From Ensifer sp. USDA 6670 (GTDB lineage Bacteria; Pseudomonadota; Alphaproteobacteria; Rhizobiales; Rhizobiaceae): DNA of 64,000 nucleotides. Numbering within the stretch: position 1 is the first letter of the stretch; each line of letters opens with the position of its first letter. Positions 1-9,232 of the stretch are shown in pieces. The notes below the pieces were generated by a model. That model searched no databases. It worked only from the letters and a program-made list of their open reading frames with translations, and was not told the DNA's origin. Where the stretch lies: assembly GCA_000421085.1 (NCBI GenBank), contig ATWE01000007.1, positions 186,001-250,000 on the forward strand, written 5' to 3'. The position numbers and the translations under genes were made by a program.

Positions 1-1018
1 CGTAACCCATCATCACATTCGGCCCGCGATAGACAAGCTCGCCGGGCTGATCGGCGCCGGAGATTATCCTTCCATCGTCGTCCTCGATCGTCAGGCTCCC
101 GCCCGGGATCGCGATGCCGATCCGGTCCTCCCTGCCCCCGAGACGGTCCGGCGGCATATAGGCCATGCGAGCGGTTGCCTCGGTCTGGCCGTACATCACG
201 AAAAGGCACGCGCTGCGCGCGGAGAGATGCTCGTTGTAGCGGCGAACGAGTTCCGGCGCCAAACGTCCGCCGGCCACAGTCATGAAGCGCAGCGTCGGAA
301 AATCCCTCTCCCGGAATCCCGCCTTTTCCAGGAGTTCGTAGGAATAGGGGACGCCGGCGAAACTGGAGATGGCGCTCTTCGCAAGCTCATCGAGGAAGCC
401 GTCGTCGAGGATGGAACCGCCCGGCATATAGACGCTCGCGCCGACGGCGAGGTGGGCGTTAAGGACGGAAAGCCCGTAGGAATAGTGGAGCGGCAGGATG
501 AGGCAGCCTCGGTCCGCTGCCGTCAAGCCGAGATATTCCGCAATCGATCGCGCATTGGACTGGATATTCATGTGCGACAGCCGCACCCATTTTCCGTGCC
601 CGGTACTGCCGGACGTCGAGAGCAGGACGGCAAGGTCGGGATGCGGCGCGATCGCATCTCCCGCCAGCCGCTCCATGCGCCAGCGGCCGTCGACGCGGCG
701 GTAGCAATATTCCGGTTTGAAAACGTCGCGATCCTTGACCATGGAAGCGGTGCCGCACAGGGCAACCGCGTGGCCCGCCTCGAGTGCTGCGAGATAAGCG
801 ACGATAGCGTGTTCGGAAAGATCGGCCTCGATTATGACCACTCCGCGATCGCCGCTCCACTGACAAGCAAGCCGGTCGATGCGTTCTGCAAGCTCGCGGT
901 AACTCACGATCCGCCCGCCGCGCAAAAGCAGCGCCGGCCGGTCGCCCCGCGCAGCCAGACTTGCAACACTGAACGGAGACACCGAAAGTTCGCCCGAGCC
1001 GCCCAAAACCACCTCCAT
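1..1018 (-). CDS. AMP-dependent acyl/aryl-CoA synthetase or adenylation-domain protein (3' part missing)
   Basis: Reading the minus strand from the ATG at 1018 gives about 339 residues with no stop before the window edge, so the C-terminal part lies outside. The core ATP-binding motif of the ANL adenylating superfamily (STSGSTGHGKWVRLSH, about residues 134-149) is clear, followed by the aromatic PLHYSYG segment and the MYGQTEA motif (A5). Such enzymes activate a carboxylate as acyl-AMP and pass it to CoA or a carrier protein; the substrate cannot be told. The region before the ATP motif is short for a classical fatty acyl-CoA ligase, which resembles stand-alone adenylation domains. No coding partner is visible in the window; what follows it lies beyond position 1. 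Confidence 0.85.
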   Translation of the reverse strand, partial: MEVVLGGSGELSVSPFSVASLAARGDRPALLLRGGRIVSYRELAERIDRLACQWSGDRGVVIIEADLSEHAIVAYLAALEAGHAVALCGTASMVKDRDVFKPEYCYRRVDGRWRMERLAGDAIAPHPDLAVLLSTSGSTGHGKWVRLSHMNIQSNARSIAEYLGLTAADRGCLILPLHYSYGLSVLNAHLAVGASVYMPGGSILDDGFLDELAKSAISSFAGVPYSYELLEKAGFRERDFPTLRFMTVAGGRLAPELVRRYNEHLSARSACLFVMYGQTEATARMAYMPPDRLGGREDRIGIAIPGGSLTIEDDDGRIISGADQPGELVYRGPNVMMGY

Positions 1019-1142
1019 TTTAGCAAGGCGGCATATTATTGCTGACTCTGATCGTCAAGTATAAAGGCGAAGCAAATACAGGACTTCGTGCGAAACGATT
1101 TTCCGCGCGGGAGGGCGCCGTTCCAAAAGGCCACTCCGAGCA

Positions 1143-1175
1143 CGAAAGGCCCGGTTCGGGGAACCGGGCCTTTCG
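1143..1175 (-). terminator. Hairpin terminator after the small exported protein gene
   Basis: A perfect 14-bp stem (CGAAAGGCCCGGTT / AACCGGGCCTTTCG) with a 5-base loop lies about 65 bases downstream of the gene ending at 1239. Read on the minus strand it has no long U run after it, so termination is inferred from position and stem strength. Confidence 0.6.
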
Positions 1176-1238
1176 TTCGGGCGGAGCAAGAGGGCGCGTG
1201 GGAGGCCGCGCCTGCTCCGTGACTCGTCGGCTGTGGCC

Positions 1239-1514
1239 TTAGCGGCTGAGGCCCTGGTAATATTCGCCTTCACCGCCGGAAACGACCTCCGGCTGCGAAG
1301 CATAGCCGACGGAACCGGTTGACGTACGGTCGAGAGAGCCGTCAGCACGGCGAACGGCCGTCTGGTCACCGGTTCGCGCTGCGCGTTCGGTGTAGAGCGG
1401 CTTGTCGCTGACACCCTGATAATAGCTGCCGCCGGCAAAGGCTGCGGAAGCTCCGCCGAGAACGGCTGTGGCAACGAGGGTGGCGGCGAGAGCAGTATGG
1501 ATTGCGTTCCTCAT
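1239..1514 (-). CDS. Small exported protein with paired YYQG motifs, unknown function
   Basis: The protein has 91 residues. It begins with a clear Sec signal peptide (MRNAIHTALAATLVATAVLG, likely cleavage after AFA near residue 27), leaving about 64 residues. The mature part starts with SYYQGVS and ends with EYYQGLS, so the same motif sits at both ends; the middle is polar and rich in Thr, Ser, Arg and Gly. The ATG at 1514 is preferred because GGAG lies 8 bases upstream; GTG 1523 and ATG 1520 are in frame but overlap or crowd that site. I do not recognise the family. Likely periplasmic or secreted; single-gene unit with its own terminator. Confidence 0.7.
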   Translation of the reverse strand: MRNAIHTALAATLVATAVLGGASAAFAGGSYYQGVSDKPLYTERAARTGDQTAVRRADGSLDRTSTGSVGYASQPEVVSGGEGEYYQGLSR

Positions 1515-1830
1515 GATCATCACTCCTGATCGGTCGTTCGCTTGAACGAAGGTTTCGTCGCGACCGCCTTGATCGGCACCATTCCGGACGCGGTGGCCTC
1601 GCCGATGGCGCCCGGTCCGATCAAAGGGTCAGAAGAGCACTCTCATGCTCTCCGGTGAAAGATGTGGGGCCTCATGATGAGGATGGGAAGTATTGATTAT
1701 CGGAACACGTTGTCCATGAATCCATAACAATCTTCCCTTGAAAATGCCCTCGGCATCCTTATCCGAGCGATCGCGGCAGCAATGGTGCGAGCCTCTTGCC
1801 TTCCCGAAAAAGTCCGGGCAAAAGGCCCGG
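1515..1830. other. Divergent intergenic region
   Basis: About 316 bases separate the divergent starts of the small exported protein and the ABC-F gene. An open frame continues upstream of 1831 from 1738, but conserved ABC-F sequence begins only at 1831. I see no convincing promoter match or repeat here. Confidence 0.5.
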
Positions 1831-3720
1831 ATGATCCAGATATCCGGCCTCTCCGCCCGCATTGCGGGCCGCCTGCTCATCGATAACGCTTCCGTGACGC
1901 TTCCGGCGGGCACGAAGGCCGGGCTCGTCGGACGCAACGGCGCCGGCAAGTCGACTCTGTTCCGGATCATCACCGGCGAGCTTGCGGTGGAAGCCGGCAG
2001 TGTTTCCTTGCCGAAGAACGCGCGGATCGGGCAGGTCGCACAGGAAGCGCCGGGGACGGAAGAACCTCTGATAGAAATCGTGCTCAAGGCCGACAAAGAA
2101 CGTACGGCGCTCATCGCGGAGGCGGAAACGGCGATCGACCCGCACCGGATCGCCGAGATCCAGACGCGGCTCACCGACATCGGCGCTCATTCGGCTGAAG
2201 CGCGCGCGGCAAGCATTCTTGCCGGTCTCGGCTTCGACCACGAGGCGCAGAGACGTCCCGCCTCCTCCTTTTCCGGTGGCTGGCGCATGCGCGTGGCGCT
2301 TGCCGCGGTCCTTTTTTCCGAGCCCGATCTGCTGCTTTTGGACGAGCCGACCAACTATCTCGACCTCGAAGGAACGCTGTGGCTCGAGGACTATATTCGC
2401 CGTTATCCGCATACCGTGATCATCATCAGCCACGATCGCGACCTCCTGAACACCGCGGTGAACGCGATCGTTCACCTCGACAAGAAGAAGCTCACCTTCT
2501 ACCGCGGCTCCTACGATCAGTTCGAGCGGCAGAAGGCGGAAGCGGACGAACTGCAGATGAAGGCGAAGGCCAAGAACGAGGCGGCCCGCAAGCATCTGCA
2601 AAGCTTCATAGATCGCTTCAAGGCCAAGGCTTCCAAGGCCCGTCAGGCCCAGAGCCGCATCAAGGCATTGGAGCGGATGGGCACCGTTGCAGCCGTGATC
2701 GAAGACCATGTCCAGGGCTTCACCTTTCCGGATCCGGAGAAGCAGGTGGCCTCGCCGATCGTCGCCATCCAGGGAGGCTCGGTCGGCTACGAACCCGGCA
2801 AGCCTATCCTGAAGAGGCTCAATCTGCGCATCGATGCGGACGACCGGATCGCGTTGCTCGGATCCAACGGTAACGGCAAGTCCACCTTTGCGAAGTTCAT
2901 CGCCGGACGCCTCCGCGCGGAAACCGGCGAGGTGCGGATCGCCCCGGGACTGAAGGTGGGCTTCTTCGCCCAGCATCAGCTCGACGATCTCGTGCCGACG
3001 CAGAGTGCCGTGGAGCACGTCCGCCGCCGTATGCCGGAAGCGCCGGAAGCGAAAGTGCGCTCCCGCGTGGCGCAAATGGGACTTGCGACCGAGAAGATGG
3101 ACACCGCGGCCAAGGATCTCTCCGGTGGCGAAAAGGCGCGGCTTCTCATGGGCCTTGCCGCCTTCGAGGCGCCAAGTCTGCTTATCCTGGACGAGCCCAC
3201 CAACCATCTGGACATCGACAGCCGCAACGCACTGATCGCCGCTCTCAACGATTTCTCCGGCGCGGTCATCCTCATCTCCCACGATCGCCACCTGATCGAG
3301 GCGACGGCCGACCGGCTGTGGCTGGTGCGCGATGGAACCGTCGCGAATTACGACGGCGATCTCGAGGACTACCGCGGGCTGATCGTCGGCGGGCCGAAGT
3401 CCAAGGATGACAAAGCCAGGGTGAACGGATCGGACGAGGCGCTCTCCAAGGCAGACCAGCGAAAGGTCAATGCCGACAGGCGAGCCTCACTGGCGCCGCT
3501 CAGGAAAAAGATCAATGAGATCGAGTCCTTGACAGGCAAACTGGAGAAAGTGATTCAGGCACTTGATGCCGAGCTTGCAGATCCCGCGCTTTACGAGAAG
3601 GCCCCGGCAAAAGCGGCTCAACGCGCCAAGGAGCGCGCCGATGCCGTCGAAAAGCTTGCTGCTGCGGAAGAGCAATGGCTGGAGTTGTCGGCGGAATACG
3701 AGGAAGCGATGGCGGGGTAG
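1831..3720 (+). CDS. ABC-F family ATPase (Uup/YheS-like)
   Basis: This is a 629-residue soluble protein with two ABC ATPase domains and no membrane segments, the mark of ABC-F proteins that act on ribosomes or DNA rather than in transport. Domain 1 has Walker A GRNGAGKS (34-41), signature SGGWRMR and Walker B LLLLDEPTNYLD; domain 2 has GSNGNGKS, LSGGEKAR and LLILDEPTNHLD. The linker between them is lysine/glutamine rich (residues about 240-310), and the C-terminal 90 residues form a charged coiled coil as in Uup. The start is set at the ATG followed by IQISGLSARI because homology begins there; the frame stays open 93 bases upstream. Exact subfamily (YheS versus Uup) is not certain. Confidence 0.92.
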   Translation: MIQISGLSARIAGRLLIDNASVTLPAGTKAGLVGRNGAGKSTLFRIITGELAVEAGSVSLPKNARIGQVAQEAPGTEEPLIEIVLKADKERTALIAEAETAIDPHRIAEIQTRLTDIGAHSAEARAASILAGLGFDHEAQRRPASSFSGGWRMRVALAAVLFSEPDLLLLDEPTNYLDLEGTLWLEDYIRRYPHTVIIISHDRDLLNTAVNAIVHLDKKKLTFYRGSYDQFERQKAEADELQMKAKAKNEAARKHLQSFIDRFKAKASKARQAQSRIKALERMGTVAAVIEDHVQGFTFPDPEKQVASPIVAIQGGSVGYEPGKPILKRLNLRIDADDRIALLGSNGNGKSTFAKFIAGRLRAETGEVRIAPGLKVGFFAQHQLDDLVPTQSAVEHVRRRMPEAPEAKVRSRVAQMGLATEKMDTAAKDLSGGEKARLLMGLAAFEAPSLLILDEPTNHLDIDSRNALIAALNDFSGAVILISHDRHLIEATADRLWLVRDGTVANYDGDLEDYRGLIVGGPKSKDDKARVNGSDEALSKADQRKVNADRRASLAPLRKKINEIESLTGKLEKVIQALDAELADPALYEKAPAKAAQRAKERADAVEKLAAAEEQWLELSAEYEEAMAG

Positions 3721-3752
3721 TCAGCCGGCGAACCTGTTGCAAAGAGTTGGAT

Positions 3753-4592
3753 TTAACCGAGTTCGAAGGTTGTAATCCCGTAAATCCGTGCAAGCGGCAG
3801 ATCGGGTGCCGGTCCGCGATACATGCGGGCGGTCTCGAACACCGGCTTCATGTTGTAGCGCGTGCAAAGTGCTCGGGCGGACGCATTCGGCTCGGGGACG
3901 TCCAGAAAGACCCGTTCCCCGCCGATGCCGGTTGCGAGCTTGCGAAACAGGAGATCGGCACCGGTCTCGCTGTCGGCGAGCAGCGGACCGATCTTGTAGC
4001 CTTCGCGGCACTTCCGGATCGTTCCGTAACCGGCGATCGCCCCGTCTCGCAGCAGGACCACGCTTCTGCGCGTCTGCAACTGCTTGGTCCATTCGCGCAG
4101 AAATGCCTCGCGCCGCGCTGGATTGAACCTCATGTCATAATCGATAAGTGACGACGCATGCACCGGCGCCACGTCGACAAGCTCGGTGCCGGGCGGCTCG
4201 GTCACGTTCACCACGCCGCCGTAGCGGATGTTCGCATGCGACCAGCCGAAACCCGACTTCCGATAGTTTTCCTGCTGGCCCATGACCCCGTCGAGGCCGA
4301 TGGTCCGCCCCTCGGCCCTTGCAATTGCCCACTTCCAGAGATCGAGGCCGATGCCCCTGCCCCGATACTCCTGGTCGGCGATGAAGAAGCCGAGAAATGC
4401 GTAACCGCTGCCATAGCGCACGAGCGAAATGGAAGCGGCAAGACGCTCTTGCTCGACCGCGACCCAATAGCCTTCTGGATCCGCGGCCCAGAAAGCGTTG
4501 CTATCCTCGAGCCCGGGGTTCCATCCCTCCCTGGCGGCCCAGTCGATGATCGTGTCGAGCTCGGCCCGTGTCGCAAGACGAATATGTGTCAT
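3753..4592 (-). CDS. GNAT family N-acetyltransferase, two-domain (YitH-like)
   Basis: The protein has 279 residues with an N-terminal GNAT fold; the acetyl-CoA loop is seen as QEYRGRGIGLDLW (motif A, RxxGxG/A). A second acetyltransferase-like half follows (about residues 150-279, with the DVPEPNASARALCTRYNMKP segment). This arrangement matches the GNAT plus YitH/HopJ-type C-terminal domain proteins. The acceptor substrate is unknown. The start at MTHIRLATR is chosen over the upstream ATG at 4721 because family similarity begins there. It is transcribed convergently with the ABC-F gene (32-base gap) and divergently from gal. Confidence 0.85.
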   Translation of the reverse strand: MTHIRLATRAELDTIIDWAAREGWNPGLEDSNAFWAADPEGYWVAVEQERLAASISLVRYGSGYAFLGFFIADQEYRGRGIGLDLWKWAIARAEGRTIGLDGVMGQQENYRKSGFGWSHANIRYGGVVNVTEPPGTELVDVAPVHASSLIDYDMRFNPARREAFLREWTKQLQTRRSVVLLRDGAIAGYGTIRKCREGYKIGPLLADSETGADLLFRKLATGIGGERVFLDVPEPNASARALCTRYNMKPVFETARMYRGPAPDLPLARIYGITTFELG

Positions 4593-4746
4593 CTGAAATC
4601 CTGACTTCGCTCCGAAGAAACCCTCGAGAGGCAAGAAGACCGACAAGATAGATTTGGGTTCCATCTTGTCCACCCAAGCGGCTAGGCTAATTTTTGCAAC
4701 GGCATGCCGGCTTGTCGGCATTTCGCAATCTGCTAAAAGGGTCCGG

Positions 4747-4763
4747 GATTAATCATACTAATC
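4747..4763. promoter_or_regulatory. Possible operator upstream of gal
   Basis: A short inverted repeat, GATTA-7 bases-TAATC, ends 15 bases before the gal start codon in the divergent region between the GNAT gene and gal. This is a position-based suggestion only; the arms are just 5 bp. Confidence 0.2.
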
Positions 4764-4778
4764 AGGGCGGAAAACACC

Positions 4779-5705
4779 ATGTCCCCAATCAACATTGCCA
4801 TCGTTGGCGTCGGCAAGATCGTGCGCGACCAACATCTGCCGGCGCTTGCGAAGAACGCGAACTACCGCCTGATCGCAGCCGCAAGCCGCCACGGAACGGT
4901 GGACGGCATCGACAATTTCAAGTCGATCGAGGCCATGCTCGAAGCCGTGCCGGGGGTCGAGGCGGTTTCGCTCTGCATGCCGCCGCAATACCGCTATGAG
5001 GCGGCGCGTACCGCACTTGCCGCCGGCAAGCATGTCTTCCTCGAAAAGCCGCCGGGCGCGACATTGAGCGAGGTCGCGGACCTGGAGGCACTGGCGGACG
5101 AGAAAGGCGTTTCGCTTTTCGCGAGCTGGCACTCGCGCTATGCGCCGGCAGTCGAAGCGGCGAAGGCGTTTCTGGCGTCAACCGCGATTCGCAACGTCCG
5201 GATCATCTGGAAGGAAGATGTTCGCCACTGGCATCCGAACCAGGAGTGGATCTGGGCAGCCGGCGGGCTGGGCGTCTTCGACCCGGGCATCAATGCGCTC
5301 TCGATCATGACCCACATCCTGCCCCGGCCGGTCTTCATCACTTCCGCGACGCTCGAATTTCCCGAGAACCGGGACGCGCCGATCGCGGCCGCGATCGCGT
5401 TCAGCGATGCCGAAAAGCTCGATGTTGCTGCCGAGTTCGATTGGCGCCAGACGGGCAAGCAGAGCTGGGACATCGTTGCTGTGACCGAAGCGGGCGAGAT
5501 GGTTCTCTCCGAGGGCGGCGCCAAACTCGCGATAGACGGCAAGATCGTCCACGAGGAGCCCGAGCAGGAGTACCCCATGCTCTATCGGCGTTTCGCCGAG
5601 ATCATCAAAGCCGGCAGATCGGATGTCGACCTGGCGCCGCTCCGCCATGTCGCCGACGCCTTCATGCTCGGCCGACGCAAATTCGTCGAGGCATTCCACG
5701 ATTAA
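4779..5705 (+). CDS. gal: D-galactose 1-dehydrogenase (Gfo/Idh/MocA family)
   Basis: The 308-residue protein begins with the NAD(P)-binding Rossmann motif IAIVGVGKIVRDQHLPAL and carries the EKPPG motif (about 90-94) whose lysine is catalytic in Gfo/Idh/MocA enzymes. The run WKEDVRHWHPNQEWIW and GGLGVFDPGINALSI closely resembles Azospirillum L-arabinose/D-galactose 1-dehydrogenase as I remember it. It oxidises D-galactose (possibly also L-arabinose) to the lactone, entering the oxidative De Ley-Doudoroff type pathway used by rhizobia. No other sugar-pathway gene is adjacent. The sugar preference between galactose and arabinose cannot be settled from sequence reading. Confidence 0.85.
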   Translation: MSPINIAIVGVGKIVRDQHLPALAKNANYRLIAAASRHGTVDGIDNFKSIEAMLEAVPGVEAVSLCMPPQYRYEAARTALAAGKHVFLEKPPGATLSEVADLEALADEKGVSLFASWHSRYAPAVEAAKAFLASTAIRNVRIIWKEDVRHWHPNQEWIWAAGGLGVFDPGINALSIMTHILPRPVFITSATLEFPENRDAPIAAAIAFSDAEKLDVAAEFDWRQTGKQSWDIVAVTEAGEMVLSEGGAKLAIDGKIVHEEPEQEYPMLYRRFAEIIKAGRSDVDLAPLRHVADAFMLGRRKFVEAFHD

Positions 5706-5707
5706 TA

Positions 5708-5754
5708 GGATGGGGCTTTGCCCCCATCCCAGCCCCGCCCCTTCTGGGGAGGGG
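5708..5754. terminator. Double hairpin between convergent gal and holC
   Basis: Two GC-rich stems lie back to back: GGATGGGG/CCCCATCC (5708-5715 with 5722-5729) and CCCCGCCCC/GGGGAGGGG around a TTCT loop (5733-5754). They begin 3 bases after the gal stop and sit between convergent genes, so they may end transcription in both directions. Confidence 0.65.
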
Positions 5755-5783
5755 TCTGTCACAGGCCATCGACACTCGATCGA

Positions 5784-6233
5784 TCACGCCTTCTTTTCCC
5801 ACCTTCCGTCACGGTTCTGCTGCCAGTAGGTGAGATTGTGCCCCTCGCCCTTGAGCCGCTTCCACTGATCGCGCGCTGCCTCGAGCTGTTGCTGGTCGTA
5901 GCCGTCGAACATGAAAACAACCCGCTCATATTCGGAAACCGGCGGCGGCTCGGCGCCGTCGACGAGGAAGCGCACCGTCGCGGCATTCCCGTTGCCTTCA
6001 TCGGCAACGACGAGAATCGGTTGCTCCGCCACGAAATCGCCAGCGTCCGTACCGTGCGGCAGGAAGCTGTCGTCCCGATAGACCCATAGATGCGTATCCA
6101 GCGCATCGCGCCTTTCGGCGTCTATCGTCTGCACGACCACCCGCCAGCCGCGCTCGATACTCTTGTCGAGCAGCGGCGGCAGGGCGTCCTCGAGCTTCGA
6201 TTCCGTCAGGTGGTAAAAAAGGATCTCGGTCAT
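5784..6233 (-). CDS. holC: DNA polymerase III chi subunit
   Basis: The 149-residue protein starts MTEILFYHLTESKLEDALPPLL, typical of HolC, and has the conserved FMFDGYDQQQLEAARDQWK stretch near the C-terminus. Chi links the clamp loader, through psi, to single-stranded DNA-binding protein during replication. It lies 19 bases downstream of pepA on the same strand, the usual pepA-holC pairing in proteobacteria, so the two are probably co-transcribed. It ends opposite the gal terminator region. Confidence 0.93.
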   Translation of the reverse strand: MTEILFYHLTESKLEDALPPLLDKSIERGWRVVVQTIDAERRDALDTHLWVYRDDSFLPHGTDAGDFVAEQPILVVADEGNGNAATVRFLVDGAEPPPVSEYERVVFMFDGYDQQQLEAARDQWKRLKGEGHNLTYWQQNRDGRWEKKA

Positions 6234-6252
6234 TCCGATCTCGGGCGTACGG

Positions 6253-7746
6253 TCACGATTCGTAGTTCGCGCGCACCAGCTGGTCGAGGAGACGAACGCC
6301 GAAGCCAGAGCCCCATGACTGGTTGATCTCGTCGGTCGGCGAGCCCATGGCGGTGCCGGCGATGTCGAGATGCGCCCAGGGCGTGTCCTTGACGAAGCGC
6401 TTCAGGAATTGCGCCGCGGTGACCGAGCCGCCGTGCCGGCCGCCGGTGTTCTTCATGTCGGCGAACTTGCTGTCGATCATCTTGTCGTATTCCTTGCCGA
6501 GCGGCATCCGCCACAGTCGCTCCTGCGTCGCCAAACCGGCGGCGAGCAACTGCTCTGCCAGCCGGTCGTCGTTCGAGAACAGCCCCGCGTAATGATTGCT
6601 GAGCGCTACCATGATCGCGCCGGTCAGTGTTGCGAGATCGATCATCAGCTGCGGCTTGAAGCGGTCATTGCAGTACCAGAGTGCATCGCCGAGGACGAGC
6701 CTGCCCTCGGCGTCGGTGTTGATCACCTCGATCGTCTGCCCGGACATGGACGTCACGATGTCGCCCGGCCGCTGCGCACTTCCGTCCGGCATGTTCTCCA
6801 CGAGCCCGATGATACCTATGGCATTGACGGCTGCCTTGCGCGCGGCAAGGACATGCATCAGGCCGGTGACTGCCGCCGCCCCGCCCATATCGCCCTTCAT
6901 TTCCTCCATGCCGGAAGCGGGCTTGATCGAGATGCCGCCGGTGTCGAAGACGACCCCCTTGCCGATGAACGCGACCGGCTTTTCCTTGGCCTTTCCGCCC
7001 TTCCACTGCATGACGACCAGCCGCGGCGGACGGGACGAGCCTTGCGCTACGCCGAGGAGTGCGCCCATGCCGAGCTTCTTCATCTCCCTCTCGGTCAGGA
7101 TCTCGACGTCGACGCCGAGTTTTTCCAGGTCCTTCGCGCGCGCCGCGAACTCCACGGGGCCCAGCACATTGGCGGGCTCGTTGACGAGATCGCGCGCCAG
7201 AAACACGCCCTCACCGACCGCCTGGGCCGTCATAAAGGCCTTTTTCGCTGCGATCACTGTTCCGGTGACGATGGTGACCTTCACCGGTTTCTGCGCTGCC
7301 TTCGGTTCGTCATCCGATTTCCGGGTCTTGTAGCTCTCGAAGCCGTAGGCATTCATTTCCATGCCAAGGGCAAAGTCGGCGGCTGCCTTGCCGGTGACTT
7401 CGAGCCCCGGCGCATCGAGGAAAACCGTGATCTTTTCGGCAGACCGCAATTTCGCAGCCGCGGCACCACCGGCCTTCAGCCAGTCGTGATCGCCGACTCC
7501 GCCCGCGTCCCCCAGGCCGAGCAGGACAATCCGGTCGGCCGGCGAGCCGTGTGGCGCGATGACGTCGAGGGTCGAGAGCGCCTTGCCCGTGAACTTCCCG
7601 ATCTTCGCCGCCTTCGCCAGGACGCCCTCCGGATCGACGACAGCCGCCCCCGCTGCCTCCTTGGCTCCTGCAACCTGCAGGAGAACCGCGACGCCGCCGG
7701 CCGGGCGGTGGGATTTGCTGAAAGAAAACTCGAATTTCATCGGCAT
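6253..7746 (-). CDS. pepA: Cytosol leucyl aminopeptidase (M17)
   Basis: The 497-residue protein has the M17 signature [16 protein letters not shown] (about 349-364) and the metal-binding [14 protein letters not shown] segment. It removes N-terminal residues from peptides using two metal ions as a hexamer in the cytosol; in E. coli PepA also binds DNA. The ATG at 7746 has GGAG 6 bases upstream, better placed than for the ATG two codons later. Length matches the family. holC follows downstream. Confidence 0.95.
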   Translation of the reverse strand: MPMKFEFSFSKSHRPAGGVAVLLQVAGAKEAAGAAVVDPEGVLAKAAKIGKFTGKALSTLDVIAPHGSPADRIVLLGLGDAGGVGDHDWLKAGGAAAAKLRSAEKITVFLDAPGLEVTGKAAADFALGMEMNAYGFESYKTRKSDDEPKAAQKPVKVTIVTGTVIAAKKAFMTAQAVGEGVFLARDLVNEPANVLGPVEFAARAKDLEKLGVDVEILTEREMKKLGMGALLGVAQGSSRPPRLVVMQWKGGKAKEKPVAFIGKGVVFDTGGISIKPASGMEEMKGDMGGAAAVTGLMHVLAARKAAVNAIGIIGLVENMPDGSAQRPGDIVTSMSGQTIEVINTDAEGRLVLGDALWYCNDRFKPQLMIDLATLTGAIMVALSNHYAGLFSNDDRLAEQLLAAGLATQERLWRMPLGKEYDKMIDSKFADMKNTGGRHGGSVTAAQFLKRFVKDTPWAHLDIAGTAMGSPTDEINQSWGSGFGVRLLDQLVRANYES

Positions 7747-8059
7747 GCAGGACTCCAGGCACTTTCTTACGGTGGCGCCCGGCCTGTTACCGGACGGCTA
7801 CAGTGACCGACATTCGCAACGTCGGCGGTGATCGAAGCTGTGGGGCGCACCCTTCTCGCTTTTCAGGCGCTTGGCAAGATGCTCGCACATGTTTACATGC
7901 GGTTAACCGAAGTTCTTCGGCTTATATTTTCCCTGTTGCCGCAGATTCCGATTCGCGGCGCGAGGACGAAGACGACCACATCGGCTGGCAAGAAATTGCA
8001 CAATCGTCCGCAACCGAACGGCATGTGAATTTGAGCAGGACCTGGGACCCGATACGGCT
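7747..8059. other. Divergent promoter region between pepA and lptF
   Basis: The 313 bases hold no credible gene. Two small dyads are visible: CATGT-TT-ACATG (7888-7899) and CCGAA-GTTC-TTCGG (7907-7920). An AT-rich TTATATTTTCC run follows directly (7920-7931) and could be a -10 region for lptF, but no good -35 pairs with it at standard spacing. Confidence 0.4.
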
Positions 8060-9232
8060 ATGAAGCTGATCGAACGCTACATATTCCGGCGCGCCACGAT
8101 CATGTTCCTGGCGACGCTCCTGCCGTTGATGGGCATCGTGTGGACCACCCAGGCGCTCACCAATGTCAATCTCGTTACCGACAGCGGTCAGTCGATCATC
8201 GCCTTCCTGAAGCTCGCGACGCTGATTCTGCCGTCGGTCGTGCCGATCATTCTGCCTTTTGCCCTGGTGATCGGCGTGACTCAGACGCTGAGCGCGATGA
8301 ACACCGATTCGGAGCTTACGGTGCTCAGTGCCGCCGGCAGTTCGCGCATGTCCATCATCCGGCCGGTGATGTTTCTCGCGGCAGGACTGAGCGTCCTCTC
8401 CTTCACGATCGACAATTTCGTCGAGCCATATTCGCGCGTTGCGGTACGCAAGATGATCGCGACGGCCCATGCGGACCTGCTCGCCTCCGTCGTCCAGGAG
8501 AACGCATTCCGCAAGATTACCGACGGGCTTTACGTCCAGGTCGGCGCCCGCCGCAGCGGCGGCGTGCTGCAAGGCATCTTCGTCGCCGATGCGCGCGATC
8601 CGAATTTCGAGCTCGTCTATTATGCGCGCGAAGGCGCCGTCGACGAGGAACGCTCCGCGCTCGTGATGAAGGACGGAGAGGTCCACCGCAAGCTGCCGGA
8701 CGGCGACGTTTCCATCATCAAGTTCGATTCCTACGCCTTCGATCTGACCGACCTGACCAGGATGGCGGGAGAGGCCAATATCCGCGCCAAGGATCGCGAT
8801 CTCTTCTATCTGCTTAACCCCGATCCCGACGATGAAGCCTACAGGAGAGCTCCGCGCGCCTTTGCGGCGGAACTGCACCGGCGCTTCACCGAATGGACCT
8901 TTCCGCTGCTGTTCGGCCTCATTGCACTCGTGGTCAGCAGCGATGCCCGGTCGCACCGCGAAGCACGGGTGCACCCGATGGTCAGCGCCCTTGGAGCGGC
9001 TCTGGTCATCCGGTGGATGACCTTCTACGCGGCCAACAGCGCCGAGGATTCCGTATTGTTCGTGCCGCTCATGTATCTGATCCCGCTGGTGACGGGAGCG
9101 CTTGCCATACAGCAGCTTGCCAGCAACCGGCGCCTCGACATTCCCATGACCTGGCAGGAAAAGCTCACGGACCTCATGGTCAGGCTTCGGCTCGTGCGGC
9201 CGGCGGGCGCCGACGGGGAGCAGCCCTCATGA
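8060..9232 (+). CDS. lptF: LPS export ABC transporter permease LptF
   Basis: The 390-residue protein is a YjgP/YjgQ-family inner-membrane protein: it begins MKLIERYIFRRATIMFLATLLP, has paired membrane spans in the N-terminal 110 residues, a periplasmic beta-jellyroll domain in the middle and three C-terminal spans. LptF pairs with LptG and the ATPase LptB to pull lipopolysaccharide from the inner membrane. lptG follows with an ATGA overlap, and lptD after that, placing bridge and outer-membrane translocon parts in one operon. Confidence 0.95.
   Translation: MKLIERYIFRRATIMFLATLLPLMGIVWTTQALTNVNLVTDSGQSIIAFLKLATLILPSVVPIILPFALVIGVTQTLSAMNTDSELTVLSAAGSSRMSIIRPVMFLAAGLSVLSFTIDNFVEPYSRVAVRKMIATAHADLLASVVQENAFRKITDGLYVQVGARRSGGVLQGIFVADARDPNFELVYYAREGAVDEERSALVMKDGEVHRKLPDGDVSIIKFDSYAFDLTDLTRMAGEANIRAKDRDLFYLLNPDPDDEAYRRAPRAFAAELHRRFTEWTFPLLFGLIALVVSSDARSHREARVHPMVSALGAALVIRWMTFYAANSAEDSVLFVPLMYLIPLVTGALAIQQLASNRRLDIPMTWQEKLTDLMVRLRLVRPAGADGEQPS

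Noticed and set aside
1759..3291. A 510-codon minus-strand frame opposite the ABC-F gene
   Set aside because: The plus-strand frame has complete ABC-F motifs; the antisense product has no recognisable domain and composition typical of shadow frames.
4593..4721. Extended N-terminus for the GNAT protein from ATG 4721
   Set aside because: Forty-three added residues show no family similarity, and they would take up most of the divergent promoter region with gal.
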